Shown here: piece after piece, positions 17,826 through 27,142 of the stretch | Layout: each line of letters begins with the position of its first letter | How positions within the stretch are numbered: the first letter of the stretch is position 1 | DNA from: Corynebacterium hansenii | GTDB taxonomy: Bacteria > Actinomycetota > Actinomycetes > Mycobacteriales > Mycobacteriaceae | Direction: 5' to 3' | Assembly: GCF_030408795.1 (NCBI RefSeq) | Contig: NZ_CP047211.1 | Location: 2,604,001 to 2,668,000 of the forward strand | DNA length: 64,000 bases | Notes under the pieces: generated by a model | Database searches by the model: none | What the model was told of the DNA's origin: nothing | Seen by the model: only the letters and a program-made list of their open reading frames with translations | Position numbers and translations under genes: made by a program

Positions 17826-19145
17826 TCAGGCGGGCGCCGGTGCGCGGTGCCAGCCCTTGCGGTCGTACAGGACCGCCGCGGCCACGCCGACGATCACGGC
17901 GCCGACGAGCGAGATGCCCGCGTACGCCAGCGCCTGGCCGACGCCGGAATCCCACGTCCCGCCGAAGTACAGCATCGACCGGGAGCCGAGGTAGATCTGG
18001 TGCATCGGCGAGACCAGCGAGATCACGCGGAACACCTCCGGCACCGCCTCCAGCGGCAGGGTGCCGCCGGCCGAGGGCAGGCCGAGCACGATGAACGCGA
18101 CGAGGTTGACCACCAGGCCCGGGTTGCCCAGCAGCGCAATGATGGCGTGGCTGACCCAGCCGACGGCGAGGATCATCGCGGCGGTGAAGCCCCACAGCGC
18201 GAACGGCGACCCCAGCGGCATGCCGACGATCGTGCCGATGAGCACGTACAGCGCGGCGACCAGCGCGGCCTGCGTGGCGGACATGCCGAACTTCGCCACC
18301 AACGTGCCCAGGCGCGAGACGCCGTGGTGGGTGTGCCGGACGAAGAAGGGGCCCCATTCCAGCGAGTGGATGCCCAGGCGGTTGTCCACGATCTGGCTGG
18401 TCAGCATCGCGCCGGTGAAGCCGGCGAGGACGATGAGCAGCGTCCAGTAGAAGGCGGACAGGCCGTTGCCCGTGCCGTCGGGCAGCGGGTGGAAGTCCTC
18501 GAACTTCACGTTGACCGGGCGGGCGGCGGCGGCCAGGGCCGTGCCGGTGGGCGACGGCGCGCCCTCGGGGGCTTCGTCGATGGCGGCCTGGACCTTCTCG
18601 CGCAGCTGCTTTCCGACGGCGTCGTCCACCCGATCGCCGACCTGGAAGCCCATTTCCTTCACGATCGTCTGGGCGCCGAGCCCGGCGGCCGGGTTGGAGA
18701 TGATGCGGATGTCGGGGGCGACGACGTCGTTGCCGACCATCGTGCCGATGCCCCAGGCGTTGAGGCGCGAGCTGAAGTTCTCGGGGATGACGATGGCTCC
18801 GTAGAGCTCGCCCTTGCTCATCTGGTCGATGGCCTCTTGGCCGGTGAGGTGGCGCAGGTCGAACTGATTGGGGTCGATGCCCTCGACCAGGCCGTCGACG
18901 ACCTTGTCGCCGGCGTTGAGGTGGCTGCCGTCGACGGTGTCGGCGCCGCGGTCGGCGTTGACGATGGCCACGGGGAAATCGTGGAGGTTCTCCCGCGGGT
19001 TGACGTTGCCGGCCAGGTACGCGCCGCCGAAGAAGATGGTCAGCAGCGCCACCGCGAGCGTCGGCGCGAACCAGAACATGAAGGTCCTGCGCGGGTCGCG
19101 GGGCTTGGCCTCTGTGCCGTTCTCGTTCATGTCATCTCCGTTCAT
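17826..19145 (-). CDS. YhgE/Pip (ABC-2 type) membrane protein
   Basis: A 439-residue membrane protein of the YhgE/Pip family, distant relatives of ABC-2 permeases associated with export or drug tolerance; substrate unknown. It has an N-terminal membrane segment (about 23-45), a large external domain with the family-typical FPVAIVNADRGA and YGAIVIPENFSSRL, and five to six C-terminal membrane segments from about 245 onward. Transcribed after the TetR gene with a 4-bp ATGA overlap, a usual arrangement for a repressor and its efflux target. A second start (ATG 19130, MNENGTE) has the better Shine-Dalgarno GGAG. Confidence 0.87.
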   Translation of the reverse strand: MNGDDMNENGTEAKPRDPRRTFMFWFAPTLAVALLTIFFGGAYLAGNVNPRENLHDFPVAIVNADRGADTVDGSHLNAGDKVVDGLVEGIDPNQFDLRHLTGQEAIDQMSKGELYGAIVIPENFSSRLNAWGIGTMVGNDVVAPDIRIISNPAAGLGAQTIVKEMGFQVGDRVDDAVGKQLREKVQAAIDEAPEGAPSPTGTALAAAARPVNVKFEDFHPLPDGTGNGLSAFYWTLLIVLAGFTGAMLTSQIVDNRLGIHSLEWGPFFVRHTHHGVSRLGTLVAKFGMSATQAALVAALYVLIGTIVGMPLGSPFALWGFTAAMILAVGWVSHAIIALLGNPGLVVNLVAFIVLGLPSAGGTLPLEAVPEVFRVISLVSPMHQIYLGSRSMLYFGGTWDSGVGQALAYAGISLVGAVIVGVAAAVLYDRKGWHRAPAPA

Positions 19146-19744
19146 CGCGACACCCCCAGTCCGCCGTCGACGCCGCGGACCAGCAGCACGCCGAGGTCCG
19201 AGACGAGTTCGGTGAGCGGGCCGCGGTCGTCGTCGGCCGCCCAGTCCACAGCCGTCCAGGCGATGGACGCGGCGATGGCGCGGGCCGCGGTTTCGGGCGC
19301 GAGCGGCCCTTCGGCGAGGTTGCCTCCGAACGTCGGCGAGGCGAGGATCCGCCCGGCGAGGTAGTCGATGGACTGCCGCAGCACCTCCGGCCCTCCCGGG
19401 CCGGCGAGGGCGCGGTGCATGAAGTCGACGTGCGGCTCCAGCTTTGCGACGGCGATGCCGATGACCTCGAGGATCCTGTCGATGTCGCCGGTGTCGAAGC
19501 CGTCGGCGGCGGGGTCGATGCCGTCGAAGGCCTCTTCCAGGCGGAGCACGGCGGCATCCGCCCAGGCTTCGGAGAGGTCGCGGTAGACGGCGTAGAAGGT
19601 CGGGCGGCTGACGCCGGCTTCGCGGACCAGGTCGGTGATCGTGATGTCGACCGGTTCCCGCTGGTCCAGAAGGGCGGCGGCGGCTGCTCGCAACTTGTCC
19701 CGCGAGCGTGATGACGCCCGCGGCATGGTCTGGATTTTACGCAT
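19142..19744 (-). CDS. TetR-family transcriptional regulator
   Basis: A 200-residue repressor with the TetR N-terminal helix-turn-helix (ITDLVREAGVSRPTFYAVYR, about 36-55) and an all-helical C-terminal ligand domain. It probably controls its own operon with the YhgE/Pip gene; inducer unknown. The ATG at 19744 (MRKIQT) lies 10 bp from a perfect TTACA-N2-TGTAA palindrome, and an alternative ATG at 19726 (MPRASS) is also plausible. Little room is left for a Shine-Dalgarno at 19744, so the message may be leaderless. Confidence 0.88.
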   Translation of the reverse strand: MRKIQTMPRASSRSRDKLRAAAAALLDQREPVDITITDLVREAGVSRPTFYAVYRDLSEAWADAAVLRLEEAFDGIDPAADGFDTGDIDRILEVIGIAVAKLEPHVDFMHRALAGPGGPEVLRQSIDYLAGRILASPTFGGNLAEGPLAPETAARAIAASIAWTAVDWAADDDRGPLTELVSDLGVLLVRGVDGGLGVSR

Positions 19745-19753
19745 GTAAACTTC

Positions 19754-19765
19754 TTACACCTGTAA
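19754..19765 (-). promoter_or_regulatory. putative TetR operator
   Basis: TTACACCTGTAA is a perfect palindrome (TTACA-CC-TGTAA), flanked by a further TGTAAACTT/TGTAAAGTT direct repeat, immediately upstream of the TetR start. Its AT content stands out from the surrounding 70 % GC. Confidence 0.65.
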
Positions 19766-19813
19766 AGTTCAGGGTGCAACCGCAGAGCACCGAAGTCCGG
19801 TGCCGCACATGCG

Positions 19814-19850
19814 AAAAGGTGCGGCCCGACATGATGTCGGACCGCACCTT
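19814..19850 (-). terminator. terminator of tRNA-Lys
   Basis: Stem AAGGTGCGG / CCGCACCTT continued by CCGACA / TGTCGG around a TGA loop, with a C-A mismatch; CCTTTTCGC on the minus strand gives the short T-run. Confidence 0.82.
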
Positions 19851-19876
19851 CGGCGCGCCTGCCAGGACAAACGAAG

Positions 19877-19949
19877 TGGGCCCCGTGGGGCTCGAACCCA
19901 CGACCTACGGATTAAAAGTCCGCAGCTCTACCAACTGAGCTAGAGGCCC
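19877..19949 (-). tRNA. tRNA-Lys (anticodon TTT)
   Basis: Acceptor GGGCCTC/GGGGCCC (one G-U pair), D-arm AGCTCAGTTGGTAGAGC, anticodon loop CTTTTAA (TTT), T-arm GTGGGTTCGAGCCCCAC and A73. 73 nt, followed by its own terminator. Confidence 0.96.
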
Positions 19950-20276
19950 GCGCCACACGCGGCCACGGGGGCTCATGCGACGACGCAGGAAATCCTACCG
20001 CCCCCGCCCCGCGCGGCGAAAAGCGGCCCGCCGCATGTCGCGCGGACGGCCTCCCGGCGGTGCCGCGGATCACTTCGCACCGAAATGTTCACCCCCGCCC
20101 GGTTTCACGACAACCCGTCGTCAAGCGACGAAAGGCCCACTACGATTACCCCCACCCCTATCGACGGCGGGAACCTCCGCACGGCGCGGCCCGACTGTAC
20201 CAATGGGGGACTTTTTTGCCCTCCGGTCGGTTTCTCAAGCCCTTTCCCTAGCCAGCTTTCCGCTTAGGAGCGTTCC
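19950..20276 (+). other. promoter region of cydABDC; no gene
   Basis: This 327-bp gap lies between tRNA-Lys and cydA. It carries one dispersed 11-mer at 20116-20126 (minus orientation) and a TACGAT -10-like element at 20140-20145, about 130 bp before cydA. The shift from very GC-rich to mixed composition around 20080-20260 fits a regulated promoter. No recognisable binding site or short ORF was found. Confidence 0.45.
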
Positions 20277-21800
20277 ATGGACGTCGTGGACGTGGCACGG
20301 TGGCAATTCGGCATCACCACCGTGTACCACTTCATATTCGTGCCGCTGACCATCGGTTTGGCGCCGATGGTCGCGCTGATGCAGACGATGTGGCAAGTCA
20401 CGGGCAAGGCCCATTGGTACCGGGCCACCCGATTTTTCGGCACCGTTTTCCTGATCAACTTCGCCATGGGCGTGGCCACGGGCATCGTCCAGGAATTCCA
20501 GTTCGGCATGAACTGGTCGGAGTACTCGAGAATGGTCGGCGACGTCTTCGGCGGGCCGCTGGCCCTCGAGGGCCTGATCGCCTTCTTCCTCGAGTCGACG
20601 TTCCTGGGCCTGTGGATCTTCGGCTGGGGGCGCATCCCCGGCTGGCTGCACACGGCGTCGATCTGGGTCGTCGCGGTGGCGGTCAACCTCTCCGCGTACT
20701 TCATCATCGTGGCCAATTCCTTCATGCAGCACCCGGTCGGCGCGGTGTACAACCCGGAAACCGGCCGCGCCGAGCTCAACGACATCGTCGCGCTGCTGAC
20801 CAACCCCACCGCACTGGCGGCGTTCCCGCACGCGGTGGCGGGTTCCCTGCTCACCGCCGGCACGTTCGTCCTGGGCGTGACCGGCTGGTGGATGATCAAG
20901 GCCGCCCGGCGCGGCGAGGAACGCCACGACGCGCACCGCCCGGCCCACCGCATGGGCTGGTGGACGGTCCTGCTGTCCTCCATCGGCGTGGCGTGGACCG
21001 GCGACATCCAGGCGAAGCTGATGTTCGTGCAGCAGCCGATGAAGATGGCGTCGGCCGAGTCGCTGTGCCACACCGAGACCAACCCGAACTTCTCCATCCT
21101 GTCGATCGGCACGCACAACAACTGCGAGTCCGTCGTCCACGTCCTCGATCTGCCGTGGGTCCTGCCCTTCCTGGCCGAGGGCAAGTTCACCGGCGTCACC
21201 CTCGAAGGCGTGCTCGACCTGCAGAAGCGCTACGAGATGATGTTCGGCCCCGGCAACTACCAGCCGAACCTTTTCGTCACCTACTGGTCCTTCCGCGCCA
21301 TGATCGGCCTGATGGCCGGCTCGCTGGCGATCGCCTTCTTCAGCTGGCTGTTCACCCGAGGCGGCCGCCTGCCGAAGGGCCGTTGGGCCACATGGTTCGC
21401 GTGGGGCTCCGTCGCCGCGATCCCCTTCCCGTTCCTGGCGAACTCCGCCGGCTGGATCTTCACGGAAATGGGCCGCCAGCCCTGGGTCGTCCACCCGAAC
21501 CCCGAGTCCGCCGGTGACCCGAGAACCGAGCTGATCCGCATGACCGTCGACATGGGCGTGTCCGATCACGCACCCTGGACCGTGATGCTCACCCTGGCCG
21601 GATTCACCCTGATCTACCTGATCCTCGCAATCGTGTGGTTCAGGCTCATCCAACGCGTCGTCGTCGCCGGGCCGCCGGCCGAATCCGGCCCGTCCGCCAC
21701 CGGGGAGGGCCCGTCGGCCACCGTCGGCGCGGCCGCGCCCGTGCGGTTCGCGGCCGCCGCCCGCTCCGACGACCTCGCACCCGCCGGAAAGGACGCGTGA
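20277..21800 (+). CDS. cydA: cytochrome bd ubiquinol/menaquinol oxidase subunit I
   Basis: Haem-bearing subunit of the high-affinity bd oxidase, reducing oxygen at the cytoplasmic membrane with electrons from menaquinol. The 507-residue protein has the haem b595 ligand His18 in TVYHFIFVPLTIGL, the conserved GIVQEFQFGMNWSEYSR, the haem b558 His in AFPHAVAGSLLTAG (about 182), and GWIFTEMGRQPWVV. The Q-loop is short, as in actinobacteria and Bacillus. The ATG at 20277 follows TTAGGAGCGTTCC. First gene of cydABDC. Confidence 0.96.
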   Translation: MDVVDVARWQFGITTVYHFIFVPLTIGLAPMVALMQTMWQVTGKAHWYRATRFFGTVFLINFAMGVATGIVQEFQFGMNWSEYSRMVGDVFGGPLALEGLIAFFLESTFLGLWIFGWGRIPGWLHTASIWVVAVAVNLSAYFIIVANSFMQHPVGAVYNPETGRAELNDIVALLTNPTALAAFPHAVAGSLLTAGTFVLGVTGWWMIKAARRGEERHDAHRPAHRMGWWTVLLSSIGVAWTGDIQAKLMFVQQPMKMASAESLCHTETNPNFSILSIGTHNNCESVVHVLDLPWVLPFLAEGKFTGVTLEGVLDLQKRYEMMFGPGNYQPNLFVTYWSFRAMIGLMAGSLAIAFFSWLFTRGGRLPKGRWATWFAWGSVAAIPFPFLANSAGWIFTEMGRQPWVVHPNPESAGDPRTELIRMTVDMGVSDHAPWTVMLTLAGFTLIYLILAIVWFRLIQRVVVAGPPAESGPSATGEGPSATVGAAAPVRFAAAARSDDLAPAGKDA

Positions 21801-21805
21801 TCACC

Positions 21806-22819
21806 ATGTCCGGTCTCGATCTCCCGGTCGTCTGGTTCGTCCTGGTGGCGTTCCTGTTCGCCGGCTACTTCCTCCTCGAGGGATTCGACTTCGGCATCGG
21901 CATCCTGCTGCCGATCCTCGGCCGCGACGAAGCCCGCCGCAGCGCCATGCTGCGCACCATCGGCCCCGTGTGGGACGGCAACGAGGTGTGGCTGATCACC
22001 GCCGGCGGCGCGCTGTTCGCGGCGTTCCCCGAGTGGTACGCCACCATGTTCTCCGGCTTTTACCTGCCGCTGTTCCTGATCCTGCTGGCGCTGATCGTCC
22101 GCATCGTCGGGCTGGAGTGGCGCAAGAAGGTCGACGACGACGCGTGGCGCCGGCGCTGCGACGCCGCGATCATCGTCGGTTCGTGGCTGCCGCCGGTGCT
22201 GTGGGGCGTGGCCGTGGCCAACCTGGTCCGCGGCGTGCCCCTGGACGCCGACCACGGCATGTCCAGCGGCCTCGACGTGCTGGTCGGCCTGCTCAACCCC
22301 TACGCGCTGCTCGGCGGCGCGGCGCTGACCGCGGTGTTCGTCCTCCACGGCCTGACTTTCCTGCGGCTGAAGACCGCCGGCGGCCTGCGCGAGTCCGCGG
22401 AGACGGTGCTCCGTCCCGTGGCGGGGGCGGCGGTGGTCCTCGGCGCCGCCTTCGTGCTGTGGACGCAGATCGTGCACGGCAAGCCGTGGACCTGGGCGGT
22501 CGCGGTGCTCGCGCTGCTCGGCGTCGTCGGCGGCGTGGCCATGGTCCTGCGCGGGCGCGACGGCATCGCCTTCACCGCGACGTCGGTCGCCATCGTCTCG
22601 GTGACGGTGCTGATCTTCGGGTCGATGTTCCCGTGGCTCATGCCGACGACCCTCGCCGACGGCGCGGGCCTGGACGTGTGGAACGCCGCGTCGAACCCGT
22701 ACACGCTGACCATCATGACGTGGTCGGCGCTGTTCATCACGCCGCTGGTCATCGCGTACCAGGCGTGGACGTACTGGGTCTTCCGCAAGCGCATCACCGC
22801 GGAGCCGATCCCCGCATGA
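21806..22819 (+). CDS. cydB: cytochrome bd oxidase subunit II
   Basis: Second integral membrane subunit of the bd oxidase; stabilises the haem subunit. The 337-residue protein has about eight membrane segments and the family signatures FLLEGFDFGIGILLP, VWDGNEVWLITAGGALFAAFP and the C-terminal TIMTWSALFITPLVIAYQAWTYW. The ATG at 21806 is 5 bp past the cydA stop; an in-frame GTG at 21797 that overlaps the cydA stop has a better-placed GGAAAGGA and may be the true start. Its own stop overlaps the cydD start. Confidence 0.95.
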   Translation: MSGLDLPVVWFVLVAFLFAGYFLLEGFDFGIGILLPILGRDEARRSAMLRTIGPVWDGNEVWLITAGGALFAAFPEWYATMFSGFYLPLFLILLALIVRIVGLEWRKKVDDDAWRRRCDAAIIVGSWLPPVLWGVAVANLVRGVPLDADHGMSSGLDVLVGLLNPYALLGGAALTAVFVLHGLTFLRLKTAGGLRESAETVLRPVAGAAVVLGAAFVLWTQIVHGKPWTWAVAVLALLGVVGGVAMVLRGRDGIAFTATSVAIVSVTVLIFGSMFPWLMPTTLADGAGLDVWNAASNPYTLTIMTWSALFITPLVIAYQAWTYWVFRKRITAEPIPA

Positions 22820-24336
22820 CCCGCCGCGGCCCCGTCGATCCCCGTTTGGCCCGGCTCTCCGCCCCGGCCCGGCGGTGGATCGCCGTGGCCGCGCTGCTGG
22901 CGGCGCTGCGGGTCATCGGCGTCCTCGCCTTCGGCGTGCTCGCGGGCACGACGGCGGCGGCGATCATCGCGGGGGACGGCGGCGTCGCGGATCATTCCGC
23001 GCATCTGGCGGGCCTGGCCGCGATCGCCGTGGCCCGGGCGGCGGTGGCGTGGGCGGAGGCCCGCTTCGGCCGTCGCGCCGGGGCCGAGGTCGTCGCGGAC
23101 CTGCGCGCCCGCACCCTCGCCCGGCTGGCCGCCGCGGATCCCAGGAATGTGGATCGCGCGCGGTGGCGCACCCTGCTCGGCGAGGGCATCGAGGGCGTCG
23201 GCCCGTACATCGCGGGCTACCTCCCCGCGCTGGCGTCGACCGTCATCGCGACCCCGGCCGCGCTGGCGGCGGTGTGGTGGCTCGACGCGGGTTCGGCGCT
23301 GATCGCCCTGGTCACGCTGCCGCTCATCCCCATCTTCATGTGGCTGGTGGGCACGCTGACGGCCGGTCGCACGGCCCGCCGCCTGCGCGATCTGGGCCTG
23401 CTGTCGGATCAGATGCTCGACCTCGTCGCCGGCCTGCCCACGCTGCGGGCGTTCGGTCGCCAGCGCGCGCCGGCCGAGGAAATCCGCCGCCTGTCCGACG
23501 CCCACCGCACCTCCACCATGTCCGTGCTGCGCATCGCGTTCCTGTCCGGCTTCGTCCTCGAATTCCTGGCGACCCTGTCGGTGGCGCTGGTCGCGGTCGG
23601 CATCGGTTTCCGCCTGATCGACGGCGGCATGACGCTGGCGGCGGGCCTGACGGTGCTCATCATCGTCCCGGAGGTCTACGGCCCGGTCCGCGAGGTCGGC
23701 GTGCGGTTCCACGACGCGCAGGACGGGTTGGCGGCCATCGACGAGGTCTTTTCGCTTGACGACGGCCCGGCCGCACCGCGGTCCGCCCCGCAGGTGGATC
23801 ACGCCCGGCCCGACGCGGGCATCCGGGTCACGTTCGATCGCCTGACCGCCGCCGGGCGAGACGGCGACCGTCCGCGGGACCTGTCGGGGGTCGCCGAGCC
23901 CGGCGCGATCACCGTCCTGGCCGGCGGAAACGGGTCCGGCAAGTCGACGGCGCTGCTGGCGCTGCTGGGCATCGTCGTCGACGGGGTGACGGGCACCGCC
24001 GCCGCGGTCGGCCCGGACGGGCCGCTCGTCGGCGAGGACCTGTGGCGGCGCACGTCCTACGTGCCGCAGCGCCCGGTGCTCGACGCCGCTCTCGTCGGGG
24101 ATGCGTCGGGCCTGTCCCTCGGCGAGAGGCAGCGCGTCGCCGTCGGCGCGGAACTGCTCCGGGGCCGCGAGCTGCTCGTCCTGGACGAGCCCACCGCCCA
24201 CCTGGACGAGGGGAATGCCGCGGAGATGATGGCCCTGCTGCGCCGCCGCGCGGACGAGGGCGCCACGGTGCTGCTGGCCTCCCATGATCCGGTGGCCCTC
24301 GCCGCCGCCGACGTCGTCGTGGAGGTGGCCCGATGA
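22816..24336 (+). CDS. cydD: thiol reductant ABC exporter subunit CydD
   Basis: Half of the CydDC heterodimeric ABC exporter, which is needed for bd oxidase assembly (cysteine/low-molecular thiol export in E. coli; the substrate in corynebacteria is not shown). The 506-residue protein has six membrane segments (to about 300) and an ATPase domain with Walker A AGGNGSGKSTALLALLG, SYVPQRPVL, signature LSLGERQRVAVG and Walker B LLVLDEPTAHLD. The ATG overlaps the cydB stop (ATGA) and its stop overlaps cydC in the same way. A dispersed 11-mer (23754) encodes the residues SLDDG in the linker. Confidence 0.93.
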   Translation: MTRRGPVDPRLARLSAPARRWIAVAALLAALRVIGVLAFGVLAGTTAAAIIAGDGGVADHSAHLAGLAAIAVARAAVAWAEARFGRRAGAEVVADLRARTLARLAAADPRNVDRARWRTLLGEGIEGVGPYIAGYLPALASTVIATPAALAAVWWLDAGSALIALVTLPLIPIFMWLVGTLTAGRTARRLRDLGLLSDQMLDLVAGLPTLRAFGRQRAPAEEIRRLSDAHRTSTMSVLRIAFLSGFVLEFLATLSVALVAVGIGFRLIDGGMTLAAGLTVLIIVPEVYGPVREVGVRFHDAQDGLAAIDEVFSLDDGPAAPRSAPQVDHARPDAGIRVTFDRLTAAGRDGDRPRDLSGVAEPGAITVLAGGNGSGKSTALLALLGIVVDGVTGTAAAVGPDGPLVGEDLWRRTSYVPQRPVLDAALVGDASGLSLGERQRVAVGAELLRGRELLVLDEPTAHLDEGNAAEMMALLRRRADEGATVLLASHDPVALAAADVVVEVAR

Positions 24337-25922
24337 GCCTGGCCTCCGACCTCCGCGCCCTGCGCGCCGCCCGACCGCTGACCGGCCTCCGCGCGCGCGA
24401 GCTCGTCGCCCCCGTCGCGGCGGGCTCGGTGACGCTCATCTCGGCGCTGGCGCTGACCATCGTGTCGGCGTGGCTGATCACGAAGGCGTGGCAGCGGCCC
24501 GCCATCATGGAGCTCACCGTCGCCGTCACGGCGGTGCGCGCGCTGGGCATCTCGCGCGCGGTGTTCCGGTACCTCGACCGCATCGTCTCGCACGACCTCG
24601 CTCTGACCTGCGCCGCTCGCACCCGCACCGCCGCGTACCGGGCCCTCGCCGACGGCGCGTCCCCGCGGACCATGCGCCTGAGCCGCGGCTCGCTGCTCAC
24701 GCGCCTCGGCGACGACGTCGACCTCGTCTCCGACGTCGTGGTCCGCGCCCTCGTGCCGGCCGGCGTCGCGGCCGTGACGTCGGTGGCCGCCGTCGCGTTC
24801 ACCGCGCTGCTCTCCCCCGCCGCGGCGATTGCCCTGGCCGTCGGCCTGCTCGTCGCCGGCACCGTGGCGCCGTGGGCCTCCGCCCGCGCCGCGCGCATCG
24901 CGGCGCAAAGGCGGGCGGCCGCAATGGAGGACCACGTCACCGCGGTCGACCGGGTGCTGTCCGACGCGCCCGCGCTGCGCGTGCGCGGGGACATCGGCGA
25001 CGCGCTTTCCGACGCCGACCGCGCCGCCCGCCGCCTGGCCGCCGCCGACGAGGCCGCCGCACCCGCCGACGCCGCCGGAGCCGCGATCTCCGTGCTCGCG
25101 TCGGCGCTGACGGTCGTCGCGGTGGTGGCCGTCGCCGGGCTCGCCGCGCCGGAACATTCGCCGCAGTGGCTCGGCGTGCTGGTGCTCCTGCCGCTGGCCG
25201 CCTTCGAATCCGTCGCCGCGCTGCCCGGCGCCGCGGTCGCGGTCACGGGCGCCGCCGGCGCCGCACGCAGGCTCGCCGAATTGACCGGGCCGGGCGAAGC
25301 GGATCCCGCGCGGGCGTCGTCAAGCGAAGGCGTCCCGCAACGGCCCCGCCTGCGGGCCCGCGGCCTGGTCTACGGCCACGACCGCGACCTCGGCGTGCGC
25401 GACCTGGACCTGCCTTTCGGGGCGCGGGAGACCATCGTCGCGCCCTCCGGCTCGGGCAAGACGACGCTGCTGATGACGCTGGCCGGGCTGCTGCCGCCCC
25501 GCGGCGGCGACTGCTCCGCGCCGGGGGCGCTGTTCGTCGCCGAAGACGGGCACGTCTTCGCCACCACCGTGCGCGACAACCTCGCGGTCGGGGCGCCGGA
25601 CGCGACCGACGGGATGATGGACGCCGCCCTGCGCGCGGTGGGCCTCGGCGACTGGGTGGCGGGGCTGCCCGACGGCCTGGGCACCGTCCTCGCCGCCGGC
25701 GCCGACGACCTGTCCGGCGGCCAACGCAGGCGGCTGCTGCTGGCGCGGGCCCTGCTCACCGACGCCCCGATCCTGCTCCTCGACGAACCCTTCGAGCACC
25801 TCGACGACGCCGGCGCCGCCGAACTGCGCGCGATCCTCGCCGCGCCCGCCCTGCCGGGAGCGCGGGCCGAACGGACCGTCGTCATCGTGGAGCACCCGCG
25901 CACGGGGGCCCGCCGGGGTTAG
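24333..25922 (+). CDS. cydC: thiol reductant ABC exporter subunit CydC
   Basis: Partner of CydD. The 529-residue protein has six membrane segments (to about 305) and a C-terminal ATPase with Walker A APSGSGKTTLLMTLAG (about 370-385), the signature DLSGGQRRRLLLARAL and Walker B PILLLDEPFEHLD; the final HPR replaces the usual switch His-containing motif. Its N-terminal ATG overlaps cydD. One dispersed 11-mer lies in the linker (25315). The gene ends in 14-bp tandem repeats shared with the convergent protease gene. Confidence 0.93.
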   Translation: MSLASDLRALRAARPLTGLRARELVAPVAAGSVTLISALALTIVSAWLITKAWQRPAIMELTVAVTAVRALGISRAVFRYLDRIVSHDLALTCAARTRTAAYRALADGASPRTMRLSRGSLLTRLGDDVDLVSDVVVRALVPAGVAAVTSVAAVAFTALLSPAAAIALAVGLLVAGTVAPWASARAARIAAQRRAAAMEDHVTAVDRVLSDAPALRVRGDIGDALSDADRAARRLAAADEAAAPADAAGAAISVLASALTVVAVVAVAGLAAPEHSPQWLGVLVLLPLAAFESVAALPGAAVAVTGAAGAARRLAELTGPGEADPARASSSEGVPQRPRLRARGLVYGHDRDLGVRDLDLPFGARETIVAPSGSGKTTLLMTLAGLLPPRGGDCSAPGALFVAEDGHVFATTVRDNLAVGAPDATDGMMDAALRAVGLGDWVAGLPDGLGTVLAAGADDLSGGQRRRLLLARALLTDAPILLLDEPFEHLDDAGAAELRAILAAPALPGARAERTVVIVEHPRTGARRG

Positions 25923-25960
25923 GGCAGGAGAGTTAGGGCAGGAGAGCTAGGGCAGGGGCA
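25919..25960. repeat. three tandem 14-bp units across the stops of cydC and the protease gene
   Basis: TTAGGGCAGGAGAG at 25919-25932 and 25933-25946 and CTAGGGCAGGGGCA at 25947-25960. The cydC stop is in the first unit; the protease stop is in the last. As at ramA, extra copies of a stop-containing segment lie downstream of a minus-strand gene. Confidence 0.9.
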
Positions 25961-26945
25961 GTTCCGGCAGCGGGATCTCGGGCAGGCCCGGGATCTTCGG
26001 CAGCGGCGACGACGGCGCCTGCTCCGGCTCGTTCTCTGCGATCCAGGCCTCGTCGGCCGCGATGTCCTGGCCGATGGTGCGGAACTCGCTGTGCGGCTCG
26101 GTGGATTCCTCCACCTGGAAATGCTCGTTGACCTTGCCGTCCTCGATGCCGTAGGCGTCCTGCAGCGCCTGGTCGGCCGGCTGGTAGCGCGACACCGGGC
26201 CGACGGCCATGGAATTGATGCCGACGACCTGGTTCGTGCGGGGATCGTAGGCGTTTCCGCCCGAATCGCCCTTCTCCAGGCGGGACACCGCCCACACGCC
26301 GTTGCGGACGCGGAAGATCTGGACGCCGCAGTTGCGGCCGGAACGGGCGCCGTCGGAGCAGACCGGCTGCCCGAAGTTGTCCACCGAAACCTCGCCCGGC
26401 TGGAGCTCGCGGTAGTCGACGACCCCGGTCATCTGCGCGCCCTCGCCGTGCACGCGCCCGTCTTCGTCGACGGAGCGGCTGACGGACGTGGCGTCGACGT
26501 CCTCGTCGAGTTCGACGAAGGCGTAGTCGGAGCCGTTGAGCATCGAATCCAGGAGGTTGCCGCCGCCCTCGAAGTCGGAGTCGTCCGGCATGAAGAACAT
26601 GGCCGGGCCGACCTCGCCGATGCGCACGTCGCCCTCCGGGGCCGGGGCGTAGATCACGCCGCTCGACTTCGGCATGCCCTCGTGGCCCTCCTTGTTCACG
26701 CAGTGGCCGGCCGTGAGGATTACGCGGTGCCGGTTGCCGTCGGCGTCGGTGACGGTGCCGGGCACGCTCGTCGAGCACATGCCCGTCCGGACGTGGCGGC
26801 CGCCGTCGACGACGGCCCCGGGCTCGGGCATGCGGATCGGGGAACCCGGCCCCACGGTGACGGCGTTGGCGGCGGCCGGTGCGGCGAAGGTGGCTCCGGC
26901 GGCGATCATCGCGGCGATGATCGACGTGCTCCGATTCAATTTCAT
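25947..26945 (-). CDS. secreted trypsin-like serine protease
   Basis: A 332-residue chymotrypsin-fold (S1) protease. A Sec signal peptide is evident (MKLNRSTSIIAAMIAAGATFAAPAAANA, given here as the segment before cleavage after Ala-Asn-Ala near residue 28; core IIAAMIAAGATFAAPAAA). The triad is His81 in LTAGHCVN, Asp140 in GSDYAFVEL and Ser228 in KGDSGGNA; Cys57/Cys82 and Cys196/Cys206 probably form disulfides. The C-terminus is Pro-rich (PLPKIPGLPEIPLPELPLP). Substrate unknown; similar proteins are common corynebacterial exoproteins. The ATG at 26945 is preceded by AGGGGAACCCC. Confidence 0.9.
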   Translation of the reverse strand: MKLNRSTSIIAAMIAAGATFAAPAAANAVTVGPGSPIRMPEPGAVVDGGRHVRTGMCSTSVPGTVTDADGNRHRVILTAGHCVNKEGHEGMPKSSGVIYAPAPEGDVRIGEVGPAMFFMPDDSDFEGGGNLLDSMLNGSDYAFVELDEDVDATSVSRSVDEDGRVHGEGAQMTGVVDYRELQPGEVSVDNFGQPVCSDGARSGRNCGVQIFRVRNGVWAVSRLEKGDSGGNAYDPRTNQVVGINSMAVGPVSRYQPADQALQDAYGIEDGKVNEHFQVEESTEPHSEFRTIGQDIAADEAWIAENEPEQAPSSPLPKIPGLPEIPLPELPLP

Positions 26946-27142
26946 GGGGTTCCCCTGTGCGTGTCGTTGGAATCTTCCGGCCTTGTGGGCCTTACGGAAG
27001 AAACGGTAACCGCGTAAACCCGCCCCTGCGAGGCGTTTCGGGAGGATGTCGCCGAACACCGCCCCACTGGTTTACGGCATGCACTTGAGTCACGGCCGCA
27101 CCAGGGAAGCGGTGTTGCGGTCACCCGAAGGAGGGGGCCGCG

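Noticed and set aside
27060..27142. Terminator downstream of the CoA-transferase gene
   Set aside because: Only short imperfect stems and no T-run were seen.
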